Assembly: GCF_020382885.2 (NCBI RefSeq)
Contig: NC_058504.1
Span: forward strand, 8,546,519 to 8,610,518
DNA length: 64,000 nt
Direction of reading: 5' to 3'
From: Scatophagus argus
Lineage: Eukaryota; Chordata; Actinopteri; Scatophagidae
Below are positions 48,401-60,802 of this stretch, piece after piece. The translations under genes were made by a program, and so were the position numbers. The notes under the pieces were generated by a model, which was not told the DNA's origin, made no database searches, and worked only from the letters and a program-made list of their open reading frames with translations. The first letter of the stretch is position 1. The number at the start of each line of letters is the position of its first letter.

Positions 48401-51400
48401 CCATCTTTTACAGCTTGCCCTGCTGCCCTTAAGTGGTCAAAAAACCCCAAAATTAATTATTACTGCTTTAAAATCAGTGCAGAATTTAATTTACAACAAG
48501 CTTCTCTCCAGATGCTGGCTGATATTTGAACACAGCAGGACCAGACTACTTTTGCTCACTTCTGCACACCCTCCCAGTGTGCAGAAGTGAGCTTCACAAC
48601 TTCACTACCAGTCGAGGCTTGACAACTTAACTACCAAACCCTCTCTGCATGTGTCCAAATGTAAATGCAGGCACCCATAGTAATTGCACCCAACAGCAAT
48701 TAATCTAGTTCTTTAAAAAGAGTAGATGAGCTGAGAACCCCTGCCGGCAAATGGATTAGCGGACAGGGCTTTTCTGTCTAGTTAGCCTCTTTCTGACACA
48801 ACTGCTCAGCACCACCCTCTTCATCTGCAGTGCGGTGTGTGCGGTTCAATGAAACAGGTGGATGTGCTGGTGCTGATGGTTGTCCAGGGTAGAAACAAAG
48901 GAAACGAAATGGTTTTCCTTCAGCCAGCAGTGTGATTTAATTCCCAGACTGCAATGTTCCCCTCAGACACCTTCAGATATTGAATTGAACTTCTTTACTT
49001 TCAGCCTTATTCTCTTGTTAACTTGGTTTCCTTTGCAGGAAGTGGATGCTGTGACAGCATGGTGTTTGGCGTTGAGGGAACAAGTGGCTATCTATGAGGA
49101 GCAGCTGGCCAACATGGAGGCCCAGCACAAAACGGTGAGGGGCGGGGGAAGAGGATATATAACTGTAGTGTGATCAGACAGGAAGAGTTTATAGCCCTGA
49201 AAATGACTCCAAATGTAGCACTTGGGTCAGACAGGAGTGTTGGAGAAATGCCCAGACCTGTAGTGAAAAACACAGCTGTGATGACCCCAGTCACCTTGCT
49301 GAAGAGCCTGTCAACAGAAACATGTAGAGAGGATTAAAACACCTCCAAATATGTAATGTAGTGAATTCTGCGAAATGTAGGCCCTCCTTTAATATTCTGT
49401 GCTCATTTGAGACCTTATCCCAGACTCTTTAAAGGAATAGTTCAGTATTTTGGGAAGTACACTTATTTGCTTTGCTCTGATAGGGGACCAGCACCATTCT
49501 CATGTCTGTCTGTTAAATATGACGCTGCAGACAGAAACTCAGTCCAAAGACACAAACAGCTAGCCTGAATTGGTCTGCAGGTAAAAAAATGTTTCTACCA
49601 CCTCCATATCAAACTAATTACTTTAGATCTTGTTTGTTCAATATGTGTAAAAACTAAACTGTAAAAATTACACTGTGGAGTTTTACAGGAAGCCATTTGT
49701 TAGACTGTTTTTTGGCAGACTCAGAGAAGTCACTACTCCTGAACAAGAAACAGCCCAGCACATAACCCATCGGGGAACCACAGTTTGTTGTTTTTATACT
49801 TTGATTTTTGCTTAGATTAAACAAATGAGATATGACACGTTAATCACAGAAGTGTAGAAGTGCTGGTAGGTGAATTTTGTTATCTTTGGAGAAAGCCAGG
49901 CTAGCTGTTTCCCAGTTTTCAGTGTGCTAAGCTGAGATAGCCATCTGCTGGCTTGCCTCGCTTTATGTTCAGATAGAACACGAAGCAGCATCCATGGAAA
50001 GATGAACGCTAATGTGAAGATCCATTTGTGCGAATTAAAATGTTTCAACTTGACCAAAAAACAGACACTGTGAATCTGCTTCATGAACTCATAGAGACAA
50101 GAAGAAAAGGCCACAAGACTTGAGGGAAATAAAAACTGGAGTTTCTGATGAGTTCTGAGATCAGTCAGAGGCTGAACGTTACACACAGACGTACCATGGA
50201 CGTGATCTGTGTGTCTGTTGCTAGCTAGCATACAGCTAACATCTACGCGGGCTGTATGATGGCTGTTTCAAGCGGATACATCAAAGCAGTCAAATTTATG
50301 CGAATGACACAAGGTAAAAATTCTCCCCATTTCTGGTGTGAACACATTCACAGTTAACAAGTAGATATGAGAGTGGCATCAGTTGTATTATATAACTCCT
50401 GACAAAATAACAAAGCCTATTTCCAAAATGTTTTAAATTAGGCATGTTTCCAAAAGACATCATTGCCTATATTGCACCCACACACACCCTGCTCTCTCCA
50501 CCTTCTACAATATTCTCCAACTTACCAGGAGCTGACAGACAGGCCCCAGTATCAGATCTAGAGGCTGCAGGCAGAGACGGAGACAGATGAAGCAAAACCA
50601 GCTCCATCACACTGTGTTTTTCTCTGCAAAGCCGGGCTGCCCGGCATTTAACACACTCCCTCTGGGACACGCTCGATAACTCACAGTCCGGGAAATGCGG
50701 CTGAATACCAAATGAAAACAGAAGTTCCCTGCGTTTTATTAACTGTTGTTATGATCAGCACTTCCAGATACCCCATATCCCCCTGACAGATTGGCAGCCA
50801 AGTTGTTTTTTGGGTGTAGAGAAAAGGAGAAAAATGTTAAACTGCCACTGTGACTCTGTAACAGTTCATTTTCCCTGTAATGGATGCAGGGTTTTTACTA
50901 AAGAGGCTACATATTGGAATCTGAAGACACACATGTTGAGGTCACTGACATATGTGCGAATGCAAATGCATGTGTGTTTGTATTTGCAGTGTATATATAT
51001 ATATATAAAAAATTAAATAAAAATAAAATTAGCCCCACCTTGTTGGCCATATCACTCTGCACAAATACTCAATAAAAGTCCTATATTCAAAGTATTATAA
51101 AATATTAACAGCAAAATGTAGTTAAAAGTATCAAACGTAGAAGTACTTAATATGAATAATGGCTCCTCCTCCTAAGTTATCATGTATTATTGATTTGTTA
51201 TAATCATTATTTTAATGTTGTAGCTGGTTGAGGTGGAGCTCATTTTAACTCCTTTAAATAGTGTTTTGTAACTTGATCAATAATAGGGCATCAGTTTATG
51301 TACTGATCACGTGTTGTCTGTAAAATCCAAATTACTAATTGTCTCTGGCTGTCAAATAAACATAGTGAGGTGAAAAGTACAGTATTTCCCTCTGAAATGT

Positions 51401-53242
51401 ACTGGAATAGAAGTATAAAACAGCAATAAAATAAAAATGTTCAGGCATGGTGCAGTTTCCTCAAAGGAGACGTGTTGGATGTGTTACATTTCACCTCTGA
51501 GTAACATACCTAAATATACTTCACCTGTGCATGTGGCTTGTATGAGCAGGCACTGGAGAGTCTGCTGGAGCCAGCCGAAGGGACTACAGGAGCGGTGGCA
51601 GCTATTAAATTTGGCAGCCCTGACATCACTCCGGCCTTGGATGTAAAGGAGTACTACTGCCAGCTGGCTGAGAGCCTCCAGGTACAACACAGTGTAGCAT
51701 AAAACATGTAAACATGTCATGAAGTGAAAGCCTTTCTGTGCCAAATGCTTTACAGTAGCTTGCCTGTGTACATCACAATCCTCTTTAGAGCTGCACATAC
51801 ATGCACATGAATGGACTCAGACAAATCTCATACACACTAAGTACTAAGCGCATTTACTCAAGTACTGTACTTTACTTGATAATAATGAAAGGATTATACA
51901 ATACATTTTTAAAGATTAAACCAGTTAGCAACCTTGGTTCTTATGCCCCCCCCACCCCCACCCCCACCCATCACCTTTCAGATGTCAGATGTATAGTCAG
52001 GTTTTCATCCAAATGTAGAGCAAATTTCAACCAATTTTTCAGCAAACCGGCATGGAATTATAGTGAGAATAAATGAATCATGTCTTTGCTGTGGTCCCAG
52101 ACAAAACTACTGGATTAGGAGACAAGCATATCAAGACAAACAGCAGTTATTGCTGATATTCCAGTCAGATGCTATTGAATCACCACAGAAGAAGAGAGTG
52201 CAAGGAGATCACGTCATTAAAAGAGCTGCAGTCAAACCTCATTGACTTGACAAACAAAATGAAAGTTTGACATTCATGTATTCATTTCAGATTCCAGTCT
52301 CCTCATCGCCCCGCAAATATAAAATAAAATAACATCACTAATCTGATGTTTCTGTCTACCACAATTTTTCATCTCTTCGGTGGACGTTTATGCCACATAT
52401 GTCTTGTATTTGTTGAGTCTGTTTCACTTTGTCCCAATTTGTTTTTATTGATATAACAAATTTTCCATTTCAGCATTTCCACTAAGGTATTTTTGCTTGC
52501 AAACTGAAAAACTGGTGGTTGAAAATGTGCTTCGTGAGTTGTTAGTTGCATCAAAGCCAGAAACTATCTTAACCTTTCACATTGTTGCATAACTGTTCAA
52601 AATATCCAGTGCTGCACAAAAAGCAAAGCTTATAGAAAAGAATCTAAACTTTTGTAGCAGAATGTTTTTTTTTTGTTTTTTTCTTTCTATTTCCCTCTCC
52701 CATTAATCACATCACAACTCCTCAGATTTATCTTGTGACTCTTTGGAAGGAACCCGACCCCTTGGTTAGCCACCACTTAAAAAAACAGCAACATTAGCTC
52801 CACTTCAACCAGCTACAACTAAAATGCTGCTTACATATTGATGCATTAGTAGTAAGAGTCTAATACTTCTATATTTGATATTTTAAGGGCATTTTGTTCT
52901 TAAAGAATCTGTAATTTTATTGGTAGTTTTATTTAAGCAAAGAGCCTTAGTGCTAATTCAAACATGGATGTTCAAAAACCCAGCCATAACCATCATCATC
53001 CAACTGCTGACCACTTGAACCCCCCTGTTTCCACCACGTCACCTTCTCTGTCCCTCTGAAACAACCCGGTCAGGTCCAGATGTAAATCTCAACTTTCACA
53101 AATCACACGACGATACTTCCACTTGTTTTCTTTCCCTCTTAACACAACACCAGGGAAGAACTTGAGAATCAGAGGTACAGCTCTGGACCTGAACAGAATG
53201 CCTTTGTCTACCTGTATGTGTGTGTGCCTGCATGCCTGCGTG

Positions 53243-53281
<39 letters not shown>

Positions 53282-54519
53282 TCCAGGCAAAGAGGTGCTG
53301 CTTTGGGGTCAAACTGTAGTCCTGGTGGGTCTGACCCCCTCTGGGGTGAGGATGTCTGCCCAGTTCAGAGGTCAGGGCTGTAATCAGACTGCTGGCCGCC
53401 TTCCCAGGCCCTTCAGCAGCAGTACTGGAGTGGACACTGGTCTGTGTGTGTCTGTGTGTGTCTGTGTGTGTGTGTGTGTGTGTGTAAGTAAGTGAGAGAG
53501 AGGGAGAATGTCCTTTATTTGGAAGCAAGGATGAAGGGTATCTGGTATATTTATGTGTCTGTTTGGATGCGTAGGTGTGTTTCTTATTCCCCAAAAATCC
53601 GGCTTTATTCACTAACTGTCTGCCTCTCATTCGTTCTCCTTTGTTGCCAGCTGGACACCGTCCTGTCTGTGCCTGGCCTCGATTATGAGACGCAATTGTC
53701 TCAATGCTGAAATGATTGCTATTGGGTTTGAACAGTAATGGTGATTGCTGGCTGACTCCCACACACCTGTGGACCCTCATGTTGCTTGTTTCGGCTGCAT
53801 TTGTTCCATCTAATCATGAATGTGGTGTACACAAAGAGGTTTAACCATCAGGCGATGTGAGAGGCTCTGATTTTTCTTTGTTCCTCTGTCAAAGTGCACT
53901 TAACTGCCCAAAAGAAAGCACTATCCTCCATGGACTTTTCAGATTCAAACTTAAGTCAGATTATTTTTATATCGGCAAACTTCCAGAACTGCACTCATTT
54001 TTTCATCTTCTGTCTTTGCAGTACGAGTGTGGTGCAGCCTCTTCTGTGGTGGTTCGCAGCGCTGATGATAAACAACTGGAAGTGGGAGGAGCTCTAGGGT
54101 CAACAGTCAAAGACTTGCCGAAGATAAAGGATGTCAATGAGATGAAGATGCTTGTGAGTGGACTCTTTTTTTATTTTTTCTTCATGAGTTTTTTAGCAGT
54201 CAGTTCACCCAAATTACACAAAATATTGAGAACATGTTTCTGCCTTAGAGTCCAGATAAAACAGCATTTCGAGAGTATGTACCTTGCGTTTTGAGGCGTG
54301 TTTACGAGTGAAATCGGAAAAGCGAGTGGGACATTGGGACACTGGAAGGACTTTGATCTGAATATTAAAAAGAGGGTTGCAGTGTACACCGACGCAATAG
54401 CAGTATCTGTTGGGGAGAAAGACTGTATTGTATGGTCTGTGTACTTGGGATAGGACAGGAAAGGACAGGATGGAACAGGGTGAACTTCATTAATCTCTAA
54501 AGGAGAAGCTAGTTTTCCA

Positions 54520-54558
<39 letters not shown>

Positions 54559-57500
54559 CAGAATACACAATCGATAACCTTGTTGAATATTCTGGAGCTG
54601 TCTGAGTTTTTATATAGTTTTTATATATGTATATAAGAATACAAAAAAGTGGAATTTTTTTTGGCATATTGTTAAATAGGTATGATCAGCACTGTGACCT
54701 TTAAGGTCTCGACTTTAAAGGAATAGTTTGACAACTTTATGAGCAGCTGGTTAAAGCTAAAACTAAAAATATCAGCTTGTGGTTTACCAGGGATTATGTG
54801 CTGGATTGTTTCTTGGTTGGGTGCAGTCACTTTTTGACGTTTAGTCGTCACTGTGAGGTTACCAGGTTAGCTGTTTGTCTTTATGCTAAGCAAAGTTGGC
54901 CATCTGCTGCTGTTAGCTTTGTGTTTTCTGTACGGACTTGAGAGTGGTATTGATCTTCTTATCAGGCTCTTGGCAAGACAGTGAATAAGCACATTTCCCA
55001 AAATGTTGCACCATTGCTTTCAGAAATTGTCTCAGTCACTGTGTGTTCTGAGGGTTATCCAGAGTAATGGGGACCTTGTTCTTTGAAAGAAATGTTGAAT
55101 TATTAATATGTAATCTTTCAATGCTATGAGCACTACTCTCCTACTACCTCTTCAGCTGTAAATCTCACACATTAAACCAAAACTGTCTGCCTGGTGACTT
55201 TTCTGTACTGGTAAGTAAGAAAATAATTATTTTGAGGGGGAGAACTCACCCTTTAATTATAACAGTTACACGCCATTTAAATCCTTCCTTTACTACCTAC
55301 TGATTCAGATCTTCCCATAATACATTTCCCACCTCTTTACTTACAAAGAAAAAGAGGAGTCTTACAACCTGCAAGTGGCTGTGCATCAGCCATCAGCTCT
55401 TAAATCAGCCATAATGGTGAAAATGAATGGTTTCCCACAGCAGGCGATGGGAGTAGAGAGCAGCTGAGTGACAGCAAAGCAACAGTGTGGGTGATCCTGC
55501 TGACCAGAGTGTTTACTCTGCGGACACTTTCAGCAGGAGTTGTGAAGGGCTCGGCTTCAGCTCAGACAGGATTTATTGCCCTCCCTGTCCTTAGTTATTA
55601 AGTACAGTCTTTCAGAGTGCCTCCAGTGTCATAAACGTCTTAAAACTTCACACACACAAACACACACTGACTGGAGACTTCCGCTGTAAATAAAGTAAAC
55701 CTTCATCAGAAGTTTCACATCACAGCAGCCGGCAGATAAATGCCAGAAAAAGCAAAGGGGATTTTGAATGAAATAGACAGCAGAGTGAAGCATCAATAAA
55801 GAGACAAACCAGCAAATTATGACACAGGTAAACAGGAAACAAAAACTACCTCCTCTTAGTTCAGTCTCTTTCGCATCCGTCAGTGGTCAGACCACAGCTG
55901 ATGTCTAACCACATCTGTAACAAGCATGGTGGTTTGGTTCTCATTACCGTGGCTGTAGCTCTATCTCCAGCTCTTTAAATAAACAGTGAGCGTCTGTAAC
56001 CACACACCAGAAGTCTCCCAACATCATCTACCTTTCTCTAATATGCAACACACACCCCTAAGTTCTGCTCAATTCAGCCTGACGGATGGACAGCCTGGCT
56101 TGATGTGCTCTGTTTCCTCTCTCACCTGTGATGGATGCCTCGGGTCTGGTTTCTCACCGAGACACAACGTGGCCAAACAAACAGATTGCAGTGAAATCAG
56201 CCCTGACACAGACATGTATATAATAGAGCAGGCGCTGATGGGGTTGTACGCCACTACTTGCATACGCAGGCCAGCCAGGCTTCACTTTTCATGCCAGGGA
56301 GAACAGAGGAGTGTTAACTTGACCAGGCTGGGGAGTCATCATCGGCCTGTGAGTTGTAACCAGGGTCTTCCTCCACTCACATGATCTCACTGAAAGACGA
56401 GCACGGCGGCGTGGATCCCCATCTGGCTGTGACAGCTAATTGTTGAACTTATGTGATTGCCGTAATTACTCACGGCAGGACACCACACACTCAGACATGG
56501 GGTGGGGGGTTAGTTTATCTGCGCAGGGCAAGCTGATTGACATACTTGGTTAGTTAGAGCTGTGGCTGTGTGTAATGTGAAAGGGGCTGTGGAGACCAAC
56601 CTACAGAGAAGAATCATCCCTTATTAGCTTACTGTTTCGGTTTTACGGCCCACATATTCTGCCCTCATCATCCCTGTTTTCAGCAAATTTACAGAGCTGT
56701 TACCAAACAAGGCTAAATGTCTAGCGCTGTGTTAGTGTCTCTGTGAGGCTGTGGAGCTTTGAGCTAAACATCAGCATGCAAACATGCTCATAAGAATGGA
56801 GTCATTTGTATGTTCTCAGGATTTAATGTTCCCTCGGGTTGCGGACAGGGTTTGTTTGCGTTGACAGAACACTGAACTGGTGAACAAAGGGGGACATAAG
56901 TAATATGTTGATGTTTAGCAGGTATAATGTTTACATTTACATAACTGTCCATGTTGGCATGTTATCTTGCCAGCATTTGCTATTGCATGTCAGATGATAG
57001 TTTTTCAAGAACCAATAACCTTAAGGACTACCAACTCCAAGGTTACTGCTTGAACCGGAAATGACTGTACCCTGTACAGTCATGTCCTTATATAGTCCTT
57101 ATATGTCCATATAGTCTTTCATCACTGCATTATTACTGACAAGGCAGTTAAGTAGAAATGTTTGAGTTTACATTGAATGAATAACCACTGCTGTATGTCA
57201 TCTGTATTTCTGTAGATTTCACAGCTACAAAAGGAGCTCGCTGAGCTCGAGAAGTGGAACAAGGAGCTGGAGGACGACGTTGAGATGAAGAAGGCTGCAC
57301 ACATGGACGAGATCGCTGAGTTGGAGGTCTGAGGGGGGGTTGAGCTGACTATTGTAGTCATAGGCTGTAAAGCTCACTACCTATATCCCACCACCTTGTG
57401 TATGTATATATCTTTTTCAGTGTACTATAGATGAAATGCGACACCAGGAGGCCAACTTTAAAGAGCAGATGAAGGAGCAGTGTGAAGACTACAAGGGGCT

Positions 57501-60309
57501 GCTCAGTGAGAAGATGGCCAGAGACATGGAAATAGCTGCCTACAGGTCAGGACGCTTTAGTGTAATGAATATGATCAAGTGGTGTATTTTTTTTTCTGTA
57601 GCCTGACTAACAAATGGGCAACAACAAATAGGAATTCAATTATTTATATACACCACTTAGCTTCCAGTTATGTTGTTGCTAATTAGTCAGGGATTTATTA
57701 ATACTCACAAATAATGTGAAAAGAAAATATGAACATTAACAGTTACAACTGAAACAAGTAATGCAGCAAAGATGACAATTTTCAAATAAACTTAAAATTT
57801 AGATTGAATTAGTACATAACCCAGGAATCACAGACAAATCTGAAGAAGCTCTGTATCCCACAATGTCTTTCATATAATGTGTTTTAAGGACTGGGAAGAT
57901 ATAATGAACTTTCCTTCTGGGACTGACTTTATAGCCATAATTACAGTTTAACCCTCAGATCTAATATGCTATAACAGACCATTATATACAAGTGCTGACC
58001 CATTTTGTAATGATGAGCTGCCATAAATGCAGCACTCACAGCAGCCATCCATTGCTTCACAACCTTCACTCCGCTCTTAAATAGAGCTGCAGGTTGTTAT
58101 TTTTGAATGAGATCCTTAAATTTTAAAATACACTATGTGTCACATACAGCACGGCACTATTAGACCAGAGAAGAAAAGGAGACCTCGGGTCTTTGTGTTC
58201 TAACCAGCACTACAGCGCAAGTATGGACAGCCATGTCTGCTCGTTCCAACAAAAACATAGCACCAGGTGGTTTCACTGATTAGTTTGTCTTTTCCTGTTA
58301 AAGGTGTTCAAGTTATAAAGTCAACTGCTGAAGTTTCTGATTGCAATTAAAATCTGCAGCCTCCCTGACATGTCTCGTGGATTCCCATCTCTGCGGTAGT
58401 GGGGGGGGGTCAAATGGAAACCGACATCCCCTGTGGTGCTCGCTAAAGTGCCACACATTATTTAAACTTGTCAAGGAGAACGAACCGTTCAGGACAAAGC
58501 AACTAATGATCCAGGGATGATTTCATTGGATTTTAAATTAACTTGATGCACTGTTTACTTCTGACATTATCTACATACTGTATCAGAAAATCACAAAGCA
58601 CATGAGAAAAGGCATGTGGATGTGTGCAGACGACGTGCCCGTTGTCACCATTTTTCCTCAAAATCAACAAGTTTCTGCGTAAGCATCACTTTGAATAATA
58701 TAAGAAGTATTTCCGCAACATCACGTGAAGTCTAATATTGTCCGAGCGTCTCATAGAGTGTCACCTGGACATCCGCGTTTTCCATAACAAGATATTCCTG
58801 CAAACAAAGGGCTGACATCACAGGCCAACTGGGTGAGCAGGAAACAGCTACTGAATATGATGCAGCTTCCTGCATGTGACCTTGAAGATGTTTCATGTCA
58901 TTCCCTCCTTCCACTGAGGTTGTTTAACCATCTGCCATCCTGGTATGTAGAGTGACGCACTTCAGCCCACCTCATCCTGCTGCCACGGACTTCCTCCTGG
59001 TCCTTCCATTGCTGATCTGACTGCACCTGACTCCCAGGGGGCCCTGCTGCAGACCTGAGCTCAGGCATTCACAATACCTCATTAGAATGGGCAAAGAGGA
59101 CCTCACACTGTCTGTGCTGCGTGCTGGGCCGCTGCCAGCTCTTCTTCACGCCAGCCTGTTAATGTCAGCCCTCCCCATACAGCCATTTCCAAATTTGCCA
59201 CAGTTTTAATCCCCTCTCGTTACCCAGCAGACTGTCCCAAAGACATTTAAGGCACAGGAAAGGCACACAGCCGATGCCAGCATTTTTTTCCCCTCTTTTT
59301 TTTATCTACTGAATGTTTTGTCATCCGTGATTAAAACCATGAATAAGAAATGAAAATGGTGGTTGTTTATTCTCTCCGTGTCGTGGCAAACTGTCTGCAT
59401 AACAGACCCCGATGACCCCAGGCTGCCATTACCAGGTGGCTTATCGCCTGTGAAAGCATCTCAGAGCAGTTTAGGCAGAGTATCACTGCTTCTGCTCACT
59501 GCTAATGTGAAGCATATTACACTGTAATTCATTCTGCTGTACACTATGGTCTACTCACACGACACAACAAGAAGTAGCTCAGCTAAGGATAACTAAGGAC
59601 AAGATCCTGGTGTACATTTTGCTGTTGATCTCTGTACTCCCCTCAGATCTCCTCAGCTTTATTCTGCTCATTTTTCGATTGTCTGTAGCTTTGTTGGTTT
59701 GTTTTGATTCTTCTCACCGCTGTCAACACTACCGTTTCCAGATGCAGCGTACAGCTGTTTTTAGTGATATAGCTTTACAAAACCCATTTTACACCACCTG
59801 GCCAGCACTAAACACAGATATTTCCTTGAGGAGTTCCTCATGTTATGGAAGAGGTGCAGATAAAATAGAGGGACATTCATGAGAAGTCACTGTTGTATTA
59901 ACCGAAAAACAAACAAACAAAAAAACACCAAATCCAAAATGTACTAATATGTCATGATGAACATATGTATGATAATGTGAACTAACTAATGTTTTGGATG
60001 AACAGCAGTGTTCATTCTTGAGCCTGGAAACTTGAGAAAACAGTGTCACCCCAAGCAAAACTAGAATGAAAATAACAATTAGTTGCAGTGTTGGACCTTA
60101 AGATGAAATTCTTTGGTCATGTACTGTTTCCAAGATCAAGAATGAAGTCTGAACCTTAATAAAATGCAATGTTCTGTCTGCAGCTACATCTGACCAGCAA
60201 TGATACCTCTGAGTACTTCACCTTGATTTCTTACACTTTGTGGCTTTATGTATTTCTCTGGTTCAGGAGTCTGGTGAAGGCAGAGGAGGAGAGGCTGTAC
60301 AACCTGTGA
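45414..60309 (+). CDS. Tailless, cysteine-rich intermediate-filament protein (ten exons)
   Basis: A structural coiled-coil protein of the cytoplasmic intermediate-filament (IF) family; named orthologue not recognised. Exons: 45414-45520, 45871-46015, 46180-46338, 46537-46656, 49039-49134, 51550-51681, 54022-54153, 57216-57326, 57421-57545, 60267-60309; all GT-AG, 389 residues. The head is about 73 residues. Coil 1A starts with ALNDRLIRLIEVARCFEEEN (consensus LNDRFASYIEKVRFLEQQN) at 73-92. Coil 1B runs through LQKELERLMKEYEKA and EVDAVTAWCLALREQ. The linker FGSPDITPALDVKEYY mirrors type III/IV DLTAALRDVRQQY. Coil 2 ends in the helix-termination motif EMRHQE...KMARDMEIAAYRSLVKAEEERL, four residues before the stop, so there is essentially no tail. 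The rod is about 313 residues, normal for vertebrate cytoplasmic IF. Twelve cysteines are present, where vimentin has one. Type III-like by the linker and termination motif, but phakinin, filensin and syncoilin do not match. Introns 4-7 and 9 are large (1.9-3.1 kb) and carry repeats only. Confidence 0.88.
48554..48592. repeat. Perfect 16-bp inverted repeat with 7-nt loop (intron of the IF gene)
   Basis: GCTCACTTCTGCACAC, loop CCTCCCA, then GTGTGCAGAAGTGAGC. The arms are exactly complementary and pairing stops at both ends. Lies in intron 4. Confidence 0.95.
49431..50015. mobile_element. Foldback / palindromic MITE-like element (IF gene intron 5)
   Basis: Opens with AAAGGAATAGTTCAGTATTT and TTGGGAAGTACACTTATTTG. 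The left arm carries CAAACAGCTAGCCTG, mirrored in the right arm by CAGGCTAGCTGTTTCCCAG, and TGCTAAGCTGAGATAGCC follows. Same family as 17184-17680. Right end uncertain. Confidence 0.65.
51060..51445. repeat. Fish dispersed repeat, most complete copy (IF gene intron 5)
   Basis: Shows in order AATAAAAGTCCTATATTCAA, TAACAGCAAAATGTAGTTAA, TTTTAATGTTGTAGCTGGTT, GAGGTGAAAAGTACAGTATT and CCCTCTGAAATGTACTGGAA. The right half aligns with 25340-25612. An edge fragment of the same family (TTTACTCAAGTACTGTACTT) occurs at 51851-51870. Confidence 0.65.
51946..51969 (-). repeat. G-quadruplex-like tract on the minus strand
   Basis: The plus strand is C-runs separated by single A's; the minus strand therefore has four G-runs of three or more with one-base loops (GGGTGGGGGTGGGGGTGGGG), a textbook quadruplex pattern. 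In intron 6 of the IF gene. Confidence 0.8.
53246..53486. repeat. Two (GT)n microsatellites
   Basis: GT runs at 53246-53279 and about 53441-53486, separated by 160 bases of unique sequence in intron 6 of the IF gene. They generate the long open frames on both strands here, which are not genes. Confidence 0.9.
54520..54556. repeat. (CA)n microsatellite
   Basis: About 18 uninterrupted CA units in intron 7 of the IF gene. Confidence 0.95.
54714..55022. mobile_element. Third copy of the foldback element (IF gene intron 7)
   Basis: Starts TTTAAAGGAATAGTTTGACA. The right part contains TTATGCTAAGCAAAGTTGGCC, GAGAGTGGTATTGATCTTCT and AATAAGCACATTTCCCAAAATG, the last being the inverse of the element's left-end TTTTGGGAAATAC. 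The left arm is largely lost. Confidence 0.6.
56755..57000. repeat. Remnant of 'GATGTTTAGCAGGTATAATG' type repeat
   Basis: CATCAGCATGCAAACATGCTC and GATGTTTAGCAGGTATAATGTTTAC resemble the upstream part of the repeat family at 62212-62460. Degraded; in intron 7 of the IF gene. Confidence 0.4.
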
Positions 60310-60736
60310 GTTGAGGCTGGAGAGTCAGAGTGTGGCCGGATGCTCCTTCAAACATGAATTAGAAAATAGACAAAAGAGAAACATGAAAAACACCCCTCAC
60401 CCCCCACAATCTGCTGTAGGATGAAACCTAAGACACCAACGTAACCATTTAAGCAGATGTAAACTTATCATGACAGATTATTGCCGTCTGGAGGCCTAAA
60501 CCAGGCCAATGATAACAGGTCGCATGCAGGTGACCCCAGGACTCCAAGAAAGATGGAGCTGTCTAAAACTGGTGGGAGGATGGGGGCTGCGCGGTGAGTG
60601 TATATCCATTCAGTGTCTGGCAGGGATATTTCCTTAAGTGGGTTTTATCTTTACCAGCACACTGGTTTGATTCATAAATGTTTTGTCGTCTTTTTGTTGA
60701 ACAGGTTCTGCATAAACACATAGAAACCCAGACATG

Positions 60737-60739
<3 letters not shown>

Positions 60740-60783
<44 letters not shown>

Positions 60784-60802
60784 ACACATACACACACACA
60801 CA
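60740..60802. repeat. (CA)n microsatellite with TA interruptions
   Basis: About 20 CA units, then CATACACACACATACACACA; responsible for spurious open frames in this area. Confidence 0.95.

Noticed and set aside
53208..53780. 190-codon open frame on the minus strand
   Set aside because: Built largely from CA/GT microsatellites (THTHTH runs), which rarely contain stops; no homology or splice context.
55986..56384. 132-codon open frame within intron 7 of the IF gene
   Set aside because: No homology or consistent reading; sits in an intron with repeats around it.
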